DNA from: P52-10 sp041397365
GTDB taxonomy: Bacteria > Pseudomonadota > Alphaproteobacteria > Rhizobiales > Xanthobacteraceae
NCBI GenBank assembly: GCA_041397365.1
Contig: JAWKWT010000006.1
Span: 1 to 64,000 of the forward strand
Length of the DNA stretch: 64,000 nt
Reading direction: 5' to 3'
The notes beneath the pieces were generated by a model, which saw nothing but the letters and a program-made list of their open reading frames with translations, was not told where the DNA came from and made no database searches. The first letter of the stretch is position 1, and each line of letters starts with the position of its first letter. Shown here piece after piece: positions 8,066-15,217 of the stretch. Both the position numbers and the translations under genes were made by a program.

Positions 8066-8362
8066 CTAGGCTTCGGCGCCAAGGCGCGTAAAATCCGCAA
8101 GGACAGCCTCAACAAGCGCGCGATGCTGCGAGTCTTGCGGGCTGAGCAGCTTAAGATATAGATTCAAGATGTAGCGCGCCTTCGCAGCGGCGTCTGGCCA
8201 GGTCTCAGCCGGCAAAGCCAGAAGTCGTTCTTCCAATTCGCGCTGACGCTCGCGAAGTTCCACGGCATTTGCCTCAACGTCCGCAAGTATACGCCTGAGG
8301 TCAGTTGCCTTTTGTGCGGCCATTCCGCGATGCTTGTCGAGATCGATCGGAAGATCTTTCAT
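8066..8362 (-). CDS. Small helical hypothetical protein, third gene of a three-gene unit
   Basis: A 98-residue product starting at ATG 8362, which overlaps the preceding gene's stop by four bases; a longer frame exists but its upstream part is the shadow of the neighbour. The middle is a charged helix (RRILADVEANAVELRERQRE) followed by LPAETWPDAAAKARYILNLY and LLSPQDSQHRALVEAVL. It looks like a coiled-coil protein. The three overlapping genes 8870 to 8066 are clearly one operon. No family recognised. Confidence 0.6.
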   Translation of the reverse strand: MKDLPIDLDKHRGMAAQKATDLRRILADVEANAVELRERQRELEERLLALPAETWPDAAAKARYILNLYLKLLSPQDSQHRALVEAVLADFTRLGAEA

Positions 8363-8628
8363 CGCGCCGTCGCCGCATCGATACGTTGGGCATCCGCCAG
8401 TTCGACCGACCCAATTGAAATCATTTCCATCGAGGCCTGATAAGGCGCTTCTGCGGGAACCATGATCGTCGTCGCTACACGTCGATAGCAAGGGAAAGAC
8501 AGACCTTCGATCAGTTCCTCATCGGTCGTGACTTCATAAGTTCCGGCCGGCAGCGTTCGACCGACCGACTTCATCCGGAACGGGCATCTGAAGACAACTG
8601 TCACTCTGCGTGAACGTAAGGGCATCAT
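8359..8628 (-). CDS. Small hypothetical protein, second gene of a three-gene unit
   Basis: An 89-residue product. It is mostly beta-like: RRVTVVFRCPFRMKSVGRTL, then PAGTYEVTTDEELIEGLSFP and RRVATTIMVPAE. The sequence PAGTYEVTTDEE suggests a small barrel-like domain. It overlaps both neighbours by four bases. Function unknown. Confidence 0.6.
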   Translation of the reverse strand: MMPLRSRRVTVVFRCPFRMKSVGRTLPAGTYEVTTDEELIEGLSFPCYRRVATTIMVPAEAPYQASMEMISIGSVELADAQRIDAATAR

Positions 8629-8870
8629 CGCGCGATCCCGCGCTGAAGCGGAAACGCATCATCATCGTAAAGCGCACGAATCCCAGCAGGACCAAACCGT
8701 TCATCATTCACCTCAAGGGATGCGCCGGCAAGCTGATCGGCCGGTAGCGCCTCGACGACGAACAAAATCGCGTCCGATGCCCGAGAAAAGCGCTGATAGC
8801 CAATCCTGCTGCGTGCTTTCAGTCCAGAGCGCCTGGAATACAGTTCAGCGGCCGCTTCATAATCGAACAT
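8625..8870 (-). CDS. Small hypothetical protein, first gene of a three-gene unit
   Basis: An 81-residue product beginning MFDYEAAAELYSRRSGLKAR, with SDAILFVVEALPADQLAGAS and a C-terminal FGPAGIRALYDDDAFPL. The last feature is a helix plus acidic loop. It leads the operon of three overlapping genes and its stop overlaps the next start. I recognise the trio as the sort of short conserved set found in Bradyrhizobium-type genomes but know no function. Confidence 0.6.
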   Translation of the reverse strand: MFDYEAAAELYSRRSGLKARSRIGYQRFSRASDAILFVVEALPADQLAGASLEVNDERFGPAGIRALYDDDAFPLQRGIAR

Positions 8871-9025
8871 CGTTCAACCATGCGCCCCTTCCCCACCAAT
8901 AGCCAACACATTCTTTGCAGATAGTCGTCGATCTATTTTGTCCGACACCTTGCATTCAGACTCTCAGTCGCCAGTTGCATAGAGATGCCCGAATATCTTT
9001 TCCGGCAGAATGTAAAGGATACCCG

Positions 9026-9175
9026 ATGTCGAGCGCACCCAGCATGGCTCCCGAAGCCGCAAAGCCTGTTGCACCGGACAGCACTGTGAAGCCCGCCCCT
9101 CAGCAGACCCAAGAAAACAAGCAGGCTCAGGAAGGCAAGCAGGACGACAAGAAAGCGAACGAGCAGCAGAAGTAA
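9026..9175 (+). CDS. Small disordered Lys/Gln/Pro-rich protein
   Basis: A 49-residue product starting at ATG 9026 after an AAAGGA ribosome-binding site. The sequence (MSSAPSMAPEAAKPVAP, then QQTQENKQAQEGKQDDKKAN) has almost no hydrophobic residues and should be disordered. A second protein of similar style, proline-rich, is at 26703. Such small hydrophilic proteins are common in this bacterial group and often respond to stress, but no role can be read from the sequence. Confidence 0.55.
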   Translation: MSSAPSMAPEAAKPVAPDSTVKPAPQQTQENKQAQEGKQDDKKANEQQK

Positions 9176-9420
9176 TCAGCGAGCGGCAAGGGCCCGGCTC
9201 ACTGCCGGGCCTTATTCTCCGCGGCTGCGCCCCGCTTCCCGCTCACTCGGTATCCGTCAGCAGCGGCATTGAACCCTTGGCCACGACAGTGCGCCGACAG
9301 CTGTGTTGATACAACCAATAATGCATTGGCAAGCGCCTGAGCGGTTTACCCCGCCCCACGTCCTTCGCGCGCTCGACCGCCGGCGCGGCGAATGGGCCAC
9401 CGACCGAGGGCAGCTTCTAT

Positions 9421-9573
9421 TTATTTGCGCTCATGCTGTATGTTTGCCTTCTCGGCATCTAGTTCCGCTATGCCCGCCCTGATGTTGCGGATGGTGACTG
9501 AATCAAGAGCAAGGTCTAGCAAACGGCGAAGGCGGCTGAGAGTTCGGTCTATATCGGCACATCGTTGACACAT
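9421..9573 (-). CDS. Small helical protein, 50 residues
   Basis: The minus strand encodes a 50-residue product beginning MCQRCADIDRTLSRLRRLLD and ending in IAELDAEKANIQHERK. The Cys-x2-Cys start, the ID-x-x-hydrophobic pattern and the LEAEKA-like end resemble short proteins common in Bradyrhizobium. ATG 9573 is the only start after an in-frame stop. No clear ribosome-binding site. The region 9176-9420 to its right shows nothing else I can support. Confidence 0.45.
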   Translation of the reverse strand: MCQRCADIDRTLSRLRRLLDLALDSVTIRNIRAGIAELDAEKANIQHERK

Positions 9574-9700
9574 CTGAACATGCTTCTACGCTTTGGAGGG
9601 CGGGAGCACAGTCGTGTCTCTCAGTCACCGAGGCCGGAGATCGGTTGGCGATGCGCATCAACGCATGGGCAACTCGAAAGGTACCATCTTATCCGTGAGA

Positions 9701-9871
9701 TTATTTCTGCTTACTCATGTCGGATCGCACATGGTTGATCATTTTCCGATACTGGGGAGCCATTCGCTCAAACGCGGCTCGCTTTTCTTGGTCAATGACC
9801 AGCTTTGCGACCAAATCGCACTCGGCAGCTTCGGACTTCATTTCTCGATCCGCGCTTCTAAAATCCCTCAT
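9701..9871 (-). CDS. Small charged helical protein, 56 residues
   Basis: The minus strand encodes a 56-residue product beginning MRDFRSADREMKSEAAECDL, with DQEKRAAFERMAPQYRKMI in the middle. The pattern of an ARE-x-x-x-A-x-C-D helix and an EKRAAFERMA-x-x-YR motif is one I know from small hypothetical proteins repeated across rhizobial genomes. It ends 58 bases before the IS3 element. The plus-strand frame over the same bases gives no protein-like sequence. Confidence 0.5.
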   Translation of the reverse strand: MRDFRSADREMKSEAAECDLVAKLVIDQEKRAAFERMAPQYRKMINHVRSDMSKQK

Positions 9872-9955
9872 GGCTCGCTCTGCGGCTGTCTGCCGCTATT
9901 CAAAATTTCTCACGGCAGGAGTTAAGCCGTGACCTGCACCCCTGATTGCCCTCGT

Positions 9956-10792
9956 TTATAAGTAGACTCTGTTCTGGTTTTCGTCCCTGTTTGAACGGTT
10001 GGCAAACTCGCTTGGTGTGAGCCCGTTGAGGCTCGTATGCGGTCGGTTGGTGTTGTAGTCGATCCTCCAGTCCTCGATGATCTGACGGGCCTCGTTGAGG
10101 TTAGCGAACAGGTGTTCGTTGAGGCACTCGTCGCGCAGGCGACCGTTGAAGCTCTCAACAAATCCATTCTGCATCGGTTTGCCCGGTGCGATGTAGTGCC
10201 ACTCGATGCCCAGTTCCTCCTGCCAGGCCAATACGGCGTTCGACGTGAACTCGGTGCCGTTGTCGCTCACGATCATCCGAGGGCAGCCTCGGCTCTCGAT
10301 GATCTGATCGAGCTCGCGCAGCACCCGCCGAGCGGTCAGCGATGTGTCGACGACAAGGCCCAGGCATTCCCGGGTGAAGTCATCGACCAGAGTCAGGATA
10401 CGGAAGCGCCGACCGCTGGCAAGCGTGTCCATCACGAAGTCGAGCGACCAGCGCAGGTTCTGATCCTGCGGGATCGTCATCGGTGCCCGCGTGCCGAGTG
10501 CCCGTTTGCGGCCGCCGCGCTTGCGCACTGAGAGCCGTTCTTCCCGGTAGAGCCGATACAGCTTCTTGTGATTGATCCGCACGCCTTGCCGCGCCAGCAG
10601 CAGGCCCAAGCGACGATAGCCGAACCGCCGTCGTTGCGAAGCCAATTCCTTCAGCTTGGTCCGCAAGGCTTCGTCATCGGATCGTGTCGACGCATACCGA
10701 TAGGTCTTCGGTTGCAAGCCGACCAGATCGCAGGCCCGCCGCTGCGAGTAGCTCTTCTCACTGACCGCCCAGGTCACAGCACGTCTCCGCAA
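9956..10792 (-). CDS. IS3-family transposase OrfB (integrase core)
   Basis: A 278-residue DDE integrase. An N-terminal HTH_21-type region (SQRRACDLVGLQPKTYRYAS) is followed by the rve core with the three catalytic acids: Asp in LRWSLDFVMDTL, Asp in RMIVSDNGTEFTS and Glu in GFVESFNGRLRDE. The C-terminal NTNRPHTSLNGLTPSEFA stretch is the usual IS3 tail. All catalytic residues are present, so the enzyme looks functional. It is normally made as an OrfAB fusion through a -1 shift at the run of A at 10808-10813; in that frame, sequence before ATG 10792 continues directly from orfA. Confidence 0.9.
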   Translation of the reverse strand: MRRRAVTWAVSEKSYSQRRACDLVGLQPKTYRYASTRSDDEALRTKLKELASQRRRFGYRRLGLLLARQGVRINHKKLYRLYREERLSVRKRGGRKRALGTRAPMTIPQDQNLRWSLDFVMDTLASGRRFRILTLVDDFTRECLGLVVDTSLTARRVLRELDQIIESRGCPRMIVSDNGTEFTSNAVLAWQEELGIEWHYIAPGKPMQNGFVESFNGRLRDECLNEHLFANLNEARQIIEDWRIDYNTNRPHTSLNGLTPSEFANRSNRDENQNRVYL

Positions 10793-10800
10793 GCTGGGCG

Positions 10801-11067
10801 TCAGAAGTTTTTTCCGAGCATCTCCTTCAGCGTCGACACGTCAAGCATCGACTCTGCCAGCAGCTTCTTCAGCTTGCGGTTCTCTTCCTCCAGCGCCTTC
10901 AGCTTGCGCGCCTCGGAGATCTCCATGCCGCCGTACCGCGAACGCCACTTATAGAAGGTCGCATCACTGATGCCGTGCTTGCGGCACAGATCGCTCGCTG
11001 ATGCACCGGCGGCGTGCTCCTTCAAAACCCGGATGATCTGCTCTTCGGTAAACCTGCTCTTACGCAT
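10801..11067 (-). CDS. IS3-family transposase OrfA
   Basis: An 88-residue protein with the HTH_8/transposase_8 fold: MRKSRFTEEQIIRVLKEHAA, then DLCRKHGISDATFYKWRSRY, followed by a leucine zipper (ALEEENRKLKKLLAESML) used for transposase multimerisation. It ends LGKNF just after the A6 slippery run. The upstream 50 bases to the right inverted repeat should hold its promoter. Confidence 0.9.
   Translation of the reverse strand: MRKSRFTEEQIIRVLKEHAAGASASDLCRKHGISDATFYKWRSRYGGMEISEARKLKALEEENRKLKKLLAESMLDVSTLKEMLGKNF
10807..10814 (-). other. Putative -1 programmed frameshift site of the IS element
   Basis: On the minus strand the sequence GGAAAAAAC precedes the orfA stop by two codons. This is a classic A-AAA-AAC slippery heptamer. 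A -1 slip yields KKLLTPSLRRR and runs straight into orfB, giving the OrfAB transposase. Confidence 0.65.
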
Positions 11068-11278
11068 CGTCTGTCTCCTGGCTGGAGAACAGAAATCCTA
11101 ACTCAAAATCGGGGGCGTTTCAGGGGTGCAGGTCATCACGAAGATGAAAATAGATGGCATTTAGCCAGAGGCGACGCTTAGGCCCAGGCGGCCAAGCCGT
11201 CTTGTTACATCAAGTATTGTCTGTTAACGGTTCTCGCGTTGGCAAACAACTTTAAAAAACATCAGAAAAGGAGAAACG

Positions 11279-12256
11279 ATGTTTGGTAGAATTCTGAGTC
11301 TTGGTCTTGTGCTGATGGTGAGCACTCCAGCCGACCTCTCCGCGCAGTCCTACCCCGACAAGCCTATCCGTTTGATCGTCCCGTTCACGCCAGGCGGTTC
11401 AACCGATGCGACTGCTCGGATCGTCGGTGAAGCGATGTCCGAGGTTCTCGGACAGCCCGTCGTGATCGAAAATCGACCTGGCGCCGCGGCCACGCTCGGT
11501 ATCGACCTCGTCGCCAAATCAAAGCCGGATGGCTATACTCTCGGAGTTAGCGGGGTCGGCGCCACCGCGATCATTCCGATCATCGATGCGAAGCTTCCCT
11601 ATCAGCCTGCGCGTGATCTCGACGTCATCGCAGGTCTCAACAGCGTTTACGGTGTTCTTGTCGCCCGCCCGGACTTCAAGTCCAACAACATTGTCGAAGT
11701 GCTGGAATATGCAAAAGCCAATCCCGGCAAGGTGACCTTCTCGACCGCAGGCATCGGTGGGCCGTCTCACCTGAACATCTCTTACCTACAGAAGCTTTCG
11801 GGAACGGAAATGTTGCACGTTCCGTTTTCGGGAGACGTTCCCGCAATCACTGCTGTTCTGACCGGCGACGTTGATTTTGCAAGCGTTGCGACAGCCTCCG
11901 CTACGCCATTTCTCACTGACGGAAAGCTGAAGGCTTTGGCTGCGAATGGCCCCGGCACGTCGCGCATGAAGCTCAAGCCCGACCTGCTGTCCGTTCCTGA
12001 GCAGACTGGGTACAAAGACTACGATCCGCACACATGGAGTGTTCTTGTATCTGCGAAAGGCACTCCGCCAGAAATCATCGAGAAGTTGAACAAGGCTGCG
12101 AATGAGGCTCTCTCAAAGCCTGCCGTCATTGATAGGCTCGAGAAGCTGGGATTGAAGCCCCTGACCGGCGACGTGAAGTGGGTTCAGGAGTTCGTCAAGA
12201 AGGAGATCGCCGACAAGAAGCGGGTGATCGAACTGATCGGGCTTAAGCGAGAGTAA
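11279..12256 (+). CDS. TctC/Bug-family periplasmic solute-binding protein
   Basis: A 325-residue protein with a signal peptide ending near Ala-Gln (FGRILSLGLVLMVSTPADLS) and the Bug signature PIRLIVPFTPGGSTDATAR, then VIENRPGAAATLGIDLVA and KPDGYTLGVSGVGATAI. Bug proteins bind small carboxylates or related solutes in the periplasm, usually for tripartite tricarboxylate carriers. No TctA/TctB membrane genes are nearby, so it is an orphan receptor, as is common in beta- and alphaproteobacteria. AGGAG precedes the ATG by eight bases. It lies about 140 bases downstream of the IS3 element and ends at a strong terminator. Confidence 0.85.
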   Translation: MFGRILSLGLVLMVSTPADLSAQSYPDKPIRLIVPFTPGGSTDATARIVGEAMSEVLGQPVVIENRPGAAATLGIDLVAKSKPDGYTLGVSGVGATAIIPIIDAKLPYQPARDLDVIAGLNSVYGVLVARPDFKSNNIVEVLEYAKANPGKVTFSTAGIGGPSHLNISYLQKLSGTEMLHVPFSGDVPAITAVLTGDVDFASVATASATPFLTDGKLKALAANGPGTSRMKLKPDLLSVPEQTGYKDYDPHTWSVLVSAKGTPPEIIEKLNKAANEALSKPAVIDRLEKLGLKPLTGDVKWVQEFVKKEIADKKRVIELIGLKRE

Positions 12257-12321
12257 CGTTCCGCGAAATCCCACTATGCACCTGGCGAACGGACGCCTCT
12301 CGCCGAGGTCTGTTTGTATCA

Positions 12322-12358
12322 GTGCCCGTCTCCGTGATGCCGAGACGGGCACATTTTT
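12322..12358 (+). terminator. Strong rho-independent terminator of the Bug gene
   Basis: GTGCCCGTCTC (12322-12332) pairs perfectly over 11 bases with GAGACGGGCAC (12342-12352) around a nine-base loop, followed by ATTTTTC. It stands between the Bug gene and the convergent His-rich gene. Confidence 0.9.
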
Positions 12359-12364
12359 CAGATG

Positions 12365-12625
12365 TCAGCGGCAGACACGGACATACCGAATGATCGGCAG
12401 GCCATAATGCCGCGGCGTCACGATGCGGCGGTTGTAGCAGTGACGGTGTCGCTTGATGTGCCGATGTGGCCGATAGTGTCGATGTGGTCGATACTGGACA
12501 CTATCGATCATGGAGGTATTGCCGCCGCTCAACCCAGCAACTGGCATTGCAGCAGAAGCCGGTGTTGAAGCAGAAGCCATGCCAAGAGCAGATGCGACGA
12601 TGGCAGCGAACAGCAGCTTTTTCAT
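12365..12625 (-). CDS. Secreted His/Arg-rich small protein
   Basis: An 86-residue product with a signal peptide (MKKLLFAAIVASALGMASAS, cleavage after the following Ala-Ser-Ala). The mature part contains a dense basic segment with many His and Arg (YRPHRHYRPHRHIKRHRHCY) and ends with RYVRVCR. AGAGGA lies nine bases before ATG 12625; a longer frame to 12874 is not needed. The His cluster could bind metal ions in the periplasm. This is inference; small His-rich exported proteins of this type are frequent in Bradyrhizobium and uncharacterised. Confidence 0.7.
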   Translation of the reverse strand: MKKLLFAAIVASALGMASASTPASAAMPVAGLSGGNTSMIDSVQYRPHRHYRPHRHIKRHRHCYNRRIVTPRHYGLPIIRYVRVCR

Positions 12626-12870
12626 TTCACGATCCTCTTTCATCGGGTGAATCCTACCCTCCAAAGGAACACCATCGCGGCTGAAAGTTATCTGAACTAA
12701 GTGAATGTAATGTTCCGTGGCGTTGAACGATATCAAGTCTCCCGGCTCAACGCTCGATCCCGAGCATCGTACGGTCGGGCCCGCGCGGCCGAAGGTTATC
12801 GGCTCGAAGTATCTCGGCGGATAGTTTGCCCCACCGTGGTGCAACCCCAAGAGACTTTCCTGCGTCCAGG

Positions 12871-13183
12871 TCAATATCGTCGGAATGGAAAGCCGAGCGT
12901 CCGCGCCTGATGCGCGAGGTTCTTGTCGATGCCTTGTGAGGCCAACGTGGGTTTTTCATCAACCCGCGTTGGCACTGCTGCGCCACGGTTAAGGCCAATC
13001 GTTTCCTTCTGCGCCTGCCTCAACTGGTCCAGTCCTGTCGCCAGCCAACGAAACGCCGGTGGCTCGGACACTTTCGGAGCATTGTTCTGTTTGGGAACAT
13101 TGCTAACCCGATCGCCACCGGGGCGTTGAACCTCACCCCGCTCCTGCGCCGCGTAGTACTCGTCGGCGAGGCGCAGCTTCGCG
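12871..13183 (-). pseudogene. Remnant of a phage-island gene (chimeric fragment)
   Basis: The minus strand reads without a start codon through KLRLADEYYAAQERGEVQRP, then NVPKQNNAPKV, then LDQLRQAQKETIGLNRG and PTLASQGIDKNLAHQARTLG, before losing similarity and stopping. These blocks match a family of phage-island proteins also represented at 16713-17153, but here two parts that normally lie apart are joined. It is a decayed fragment, not a working gene. Family function is unknown to me. The region 12626-12870 to its left holds nothing I can support. Confidence 0.55.
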
Positions 13184-13498
13184 TTATTTAGACGCGCGCA
13201 TCTCTCCTTGCATTACGCAAACGGTGTAGCCGCCACTGGTGACTATCGACTTCGTGAAATCACAGACGCGAGCGACCACGTCGCCGTCACCGGCCGGGAT
13301 GATAATCGTGTCGCCTCGTGCACATTTCGCCAGGCCAGCTATCCCGGCGGCCTCGCTCCTTTGAAATCCGGCGGACCCGGCGGCGCAATACGACGATGTT
13401 GGCGTTGCGGGCGCTCCCGACGAGGACGTGGCTTGCGGCTGTGCGTGTGCGGCCGCAGCGGTGAAAATCATCATCGTGACGGCAGCTGTTGCTCTCAT
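13184..13498 (-). CDS. Small exported Cys-containing protein
   Basis: A 104-residue product with a signal peptide (RATAAVTMMIFTAAAAHAQP). The mature part has five cysteines in short motifs (SSYCAAG, LAKCARGDTIIIPAGDG, ARVCDF, YTVCVMQG). It begins after a good ribosome-binding site (GAGGGAGA). The spacing GDTIIIPAGDGDVVARVCDF is seen in exported small proteins of Bradyrhizobium. Function unknown. Confidence 0.65.
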   Translation of the reverse strand: MRATAAVTMMIFTAAAAHAQPQATSSSGAPATPTSSYCAAGSAGFQRSEAAGIAGLAKCARGDTIIIPAGDGDVVARVCDFTKSIVTSGGYTVCVMQGEMRASK

Positions 13499-13795
13499 AA
13501 TCTCCCTCGTTGCCTGGTGGCAGCCTATCGCTGTTTGTGAACGCGCGAAAGCGCCCTCGAAGGGGTGGATTTTTTAGCAAATCAGGGGCATCGTGTCCGT
13601 GGGCGTAGAAACCCGGACCTGAGCTATAGCCGCGCCATTCTTGGTCAGAATTTCCCGTTCGATTGGCGTCGACGGGAAGCGGCAGAACGTAGGTAGCGCA
13701 TTGGCGTGCGCTCCAACCGGGCCATTATGGCCGGGAGGGTCGCGCCATGTCCAGAGGGGCAACCCTTAAAAGCGCCGCCGCCAGTCGCTCAGGCT

Positions 13796-13848
13796 GGTTT
13801 CTACCTCCCGGCTGCCGGTCCGCCACCGGCAAGCAGGCCGTAGAAAGC
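13796..13848 (+). promoter_or_regulatory. Structured leader upstream of the acidic repeat protein
   Basis: Two nested stems lie in the 70 bases before ATG 13868. An outer stem pairs TTTCTAC (13798-13804) with GTAGAAA (13840-13846). An inner stem pairs TGCCGGT (13813-13819) with ACCGGCA (13825-13831) around CCGCC. This is a plausible 5' UTR structure, possibly regulatory. The rest of 13499-13795 shows no convincing gene. Function of the structure is inference. Confidence 0.4.
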
Positions 13849-13867
13849 CTAAATCTGAGCAACCACC

Positions 13868-14515
13868 ATGACCAAGAAACTGCCTGGAAGCGCCGCGGCG
13901 ACGCGGCGGCAACAACGCGCGTCGAAGCGGCGCGAGAAGACGATACGGAGGCGGGTGAAGGGCCTCTACTATCCGACGGGTGTCACGCCGGATGATTTCT
14001 TAAACGCTATTGGCAAGCTCCGGAAGGAAGCCGAGATCGAAGTCGACCGGCTCCTCTCCTTCCTCGACCACCTCGACGAGGCCGAGCTTGAAGTCGACGC
14101 CGACTTCGAGCCGACGCTGGGCAGCGCGATCAGCGGCTACGGATCAGAGGCTTACGATCAGGAAGAATGGGGACACTCCGATGACGCGGACGAACGCGAA
14201 GGAAGCGATCCAGACCTAGAGCCGAGCCTTGGCTGGACCGCGACCGGAGCGCACGGGACGGATGACGATCGGGAAGACGAACACGACGACAGCGAGCCAT
14301 TGCTCGGCGCCACCATATCCTTCGACCAAGACGACGCCTGGCGCATGCCCGATCGGATCGACGCGAATGCTTTTGAGCCGGAAGCCGATGTGCTCGACAA
14401 TGGCGAGCACGACGACGCCGAGCACGGCATCGGCGACAGCGATGGCGTCCTTGAGCAGTGGGGCTTCAGCGGATCCGGCATCGGCTCCTCAGGCTTCTGC
14501 TCGCACGTTGAATAG
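13868..14515 (+). CDS. Acidic protein with EPSLG-type repeats
   Basis: A 215-residue product with two halves. Residues 1-45 are strongly basic (RRQQRASKRREKTIRRRVKG), followed by a helix (DFLNAIGKLRKEAEIEVDRL). From residue 75 on the protein is very acidic, rich in Asp and Glu, with three repeats of EP-x-LG (EPTLGSAISG, EPSLGWTATG, EPLLGATISF) spaced about 35 to 40 residues apart. I recognise this style from accessory regions of Bradyrhizobium-type genomes. It looks largely disordered. A structured leader precedes it and a UUCG hairpin follows it. No function is known; the charge split suggests a nucleic-acid or protein partner, but this is inference. Confidence 0.65.
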   Translation: MTKKLPGSAAATRRQQRASKRREKTIRRRVKGLYYPTGVTPDDFLNAIGKLRKEAEIEVDRLLSFLDHLDEAELEVDADFEPTLGSAISGYGSEAYDQEEWGHSDDADEREGSDPDLEPSLGWTATGAHGTDDDREDEHDDSEPLLGATISFDQDDAWRMPDRIDANAFEPEADVLDNGEHDDAEHGIGDSDGVLEQWGFSGSGIGSSGFCSHVE

Positions 14516-14526
14516 GCAACGATCAG

Positions 14527-14546
14527 GCGGCGCCTTCGGGCGCCGC
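14527..14546 (+). terminator. UUCG-capped hairpin after the acidic repeat gene
   Basis: GCGGCGCC (14527-14534) pairs with GGCGCCGC (14539-14546) around a TTCG tetraloop, giving an exceptionally stable hairpin. There is no T run, so it may block RNA decay or terminate weakly. It lies 12 bases after the stop and 24 bases before the next ATG. Confidence 0.5.
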
Positions 14547-14569
14547 TTCGCTCAGCGAGGTAGGTTGCT

Positions 14570-15217
14570 ATGTTGTTCAGCAATGTGACTACAGAAAATG
14601 ATGCGCGCAAACTGATCTGGCGACTTCCGAATAGCGAGCGCGGTGATGCGGCGCTTGCGTTGTATAACCGTCGGTCGATCGTCGGTCCTAACGTCGTTCT
14701 TGCTGGCTTGCTCAATGCCTGGGACCACGATCACGGTTGGGTGCTATCGGCATTCGGTTCAGAACAAGCATTTGCAGACGCAATCCGGTTGGTTGCGCCA
14801 CCAACAAAAAGAACTACGCCTGTAAGGGCATGGCGAGGAGTATCACGCTTAGAGTACGCAGACGGAATATCTTGGACAACGGATAGAGATTGTGCGTGCT
14901 GGTTCGCGCTGCGATTTCCAGATCCTGACCACAATCCACTGGTGTTTGTCACTGACGTTCACCCATCCGCCATTCTCGTCGAACACGGAGAGCGCAACGA
15001 AAGTGAAATCTTAGTCGATCCAGCTCTGTTGGCCTGGCACCGCATCGTTTTGGATGACGGGCGTCCGGACGAGTTGGCATTCGAACTTGGAGATATTGAC
15101 GCCGATGGCGGTGGTTGCGTGCTTCCTGAAGGGATCGTCGATTGGAAAGAGGCGAAGCAGCGACACATACTCCGCAGGATCGAAAACGAGAAATCGACTT
15201 TAGGGCGTGCGCCGTGA
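14570..15217 (+). CDS. Putative ADP-ribosyltransferase-fold protein
   Basis: A 215-residue soluble protein. The central part carries an order of motifs like the R-S-E class of ADP-ribosyltransferases: an Arg in VRAWRGVSRLE (about residue 88), then GISWTTDRDCACWFALRF (the Ser-Thr strand, about residue 99), then HGERNESEILVD with Glu-x-Glu (about residue 143). The N-terminal half is helical. Such domains move ADP-ribose from NAD to a target and occur in phage proteins and toxins. I see no signal peptide. The motif match is by eye, so this is a hypothesis. It overlaps the next gene by four bases, suggesting a two-gene unit. Confidence 0.45.
   Translation: MLFSNVTTENDARKLIWRLPNSERGDAALALYNRRSIVGPNVVLAGLLNAWDHDHGWVLSAFGSEQAFADAIRLVAPPTKRTTPVRAWRGVSRLEYADGISWTTDRDCACWFALRFPDPDHNPLVFVTDVHPSAILVEHGERNESEILVDPALLAWHRIVLDDGRPDELAFELGDIDADGGGCVLPEGIVDWKEAKQRHILRRIENEKSTLGRAP

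Larger units (their letters stand above)
9930..11135 (-). mobile_element. IS3-family insertion sequence, IS407-like
   Basis: The element is bounded by inverted repeats: TGACCTGCACCCCTGA at 9930-9945 and its exact complement at 11120-11135, giving 1206 bases. It carries two minus-strand genes, orfA (10801-11067) and orfB (9956-10792), in the arrangement of IS3 elements, with a slippery A run between them for frameshift production of the fused transposase. The four bases flanking each end (GCCG on the left, TCAC on the right) do not match, so no target duplication is visible; later rearrangement or IS-mediated deletion is possible. Confidence 0.85.

Noticed and set aside
9593..9925. Plus-strand open frame of 110 codons beside the IS element
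   Set aside because: The minus strand over the same bases encodes a more protein-like small gene (9701-9871); the plus frame has no ribosome-binding site or recognisable pattern.
13747..13995. Plus-strand open frame through the leader of the acidic protein
   Set aside because: It covers the nested hairpins and continues out of frame into the real gene; no supporting ribosome-binding site.
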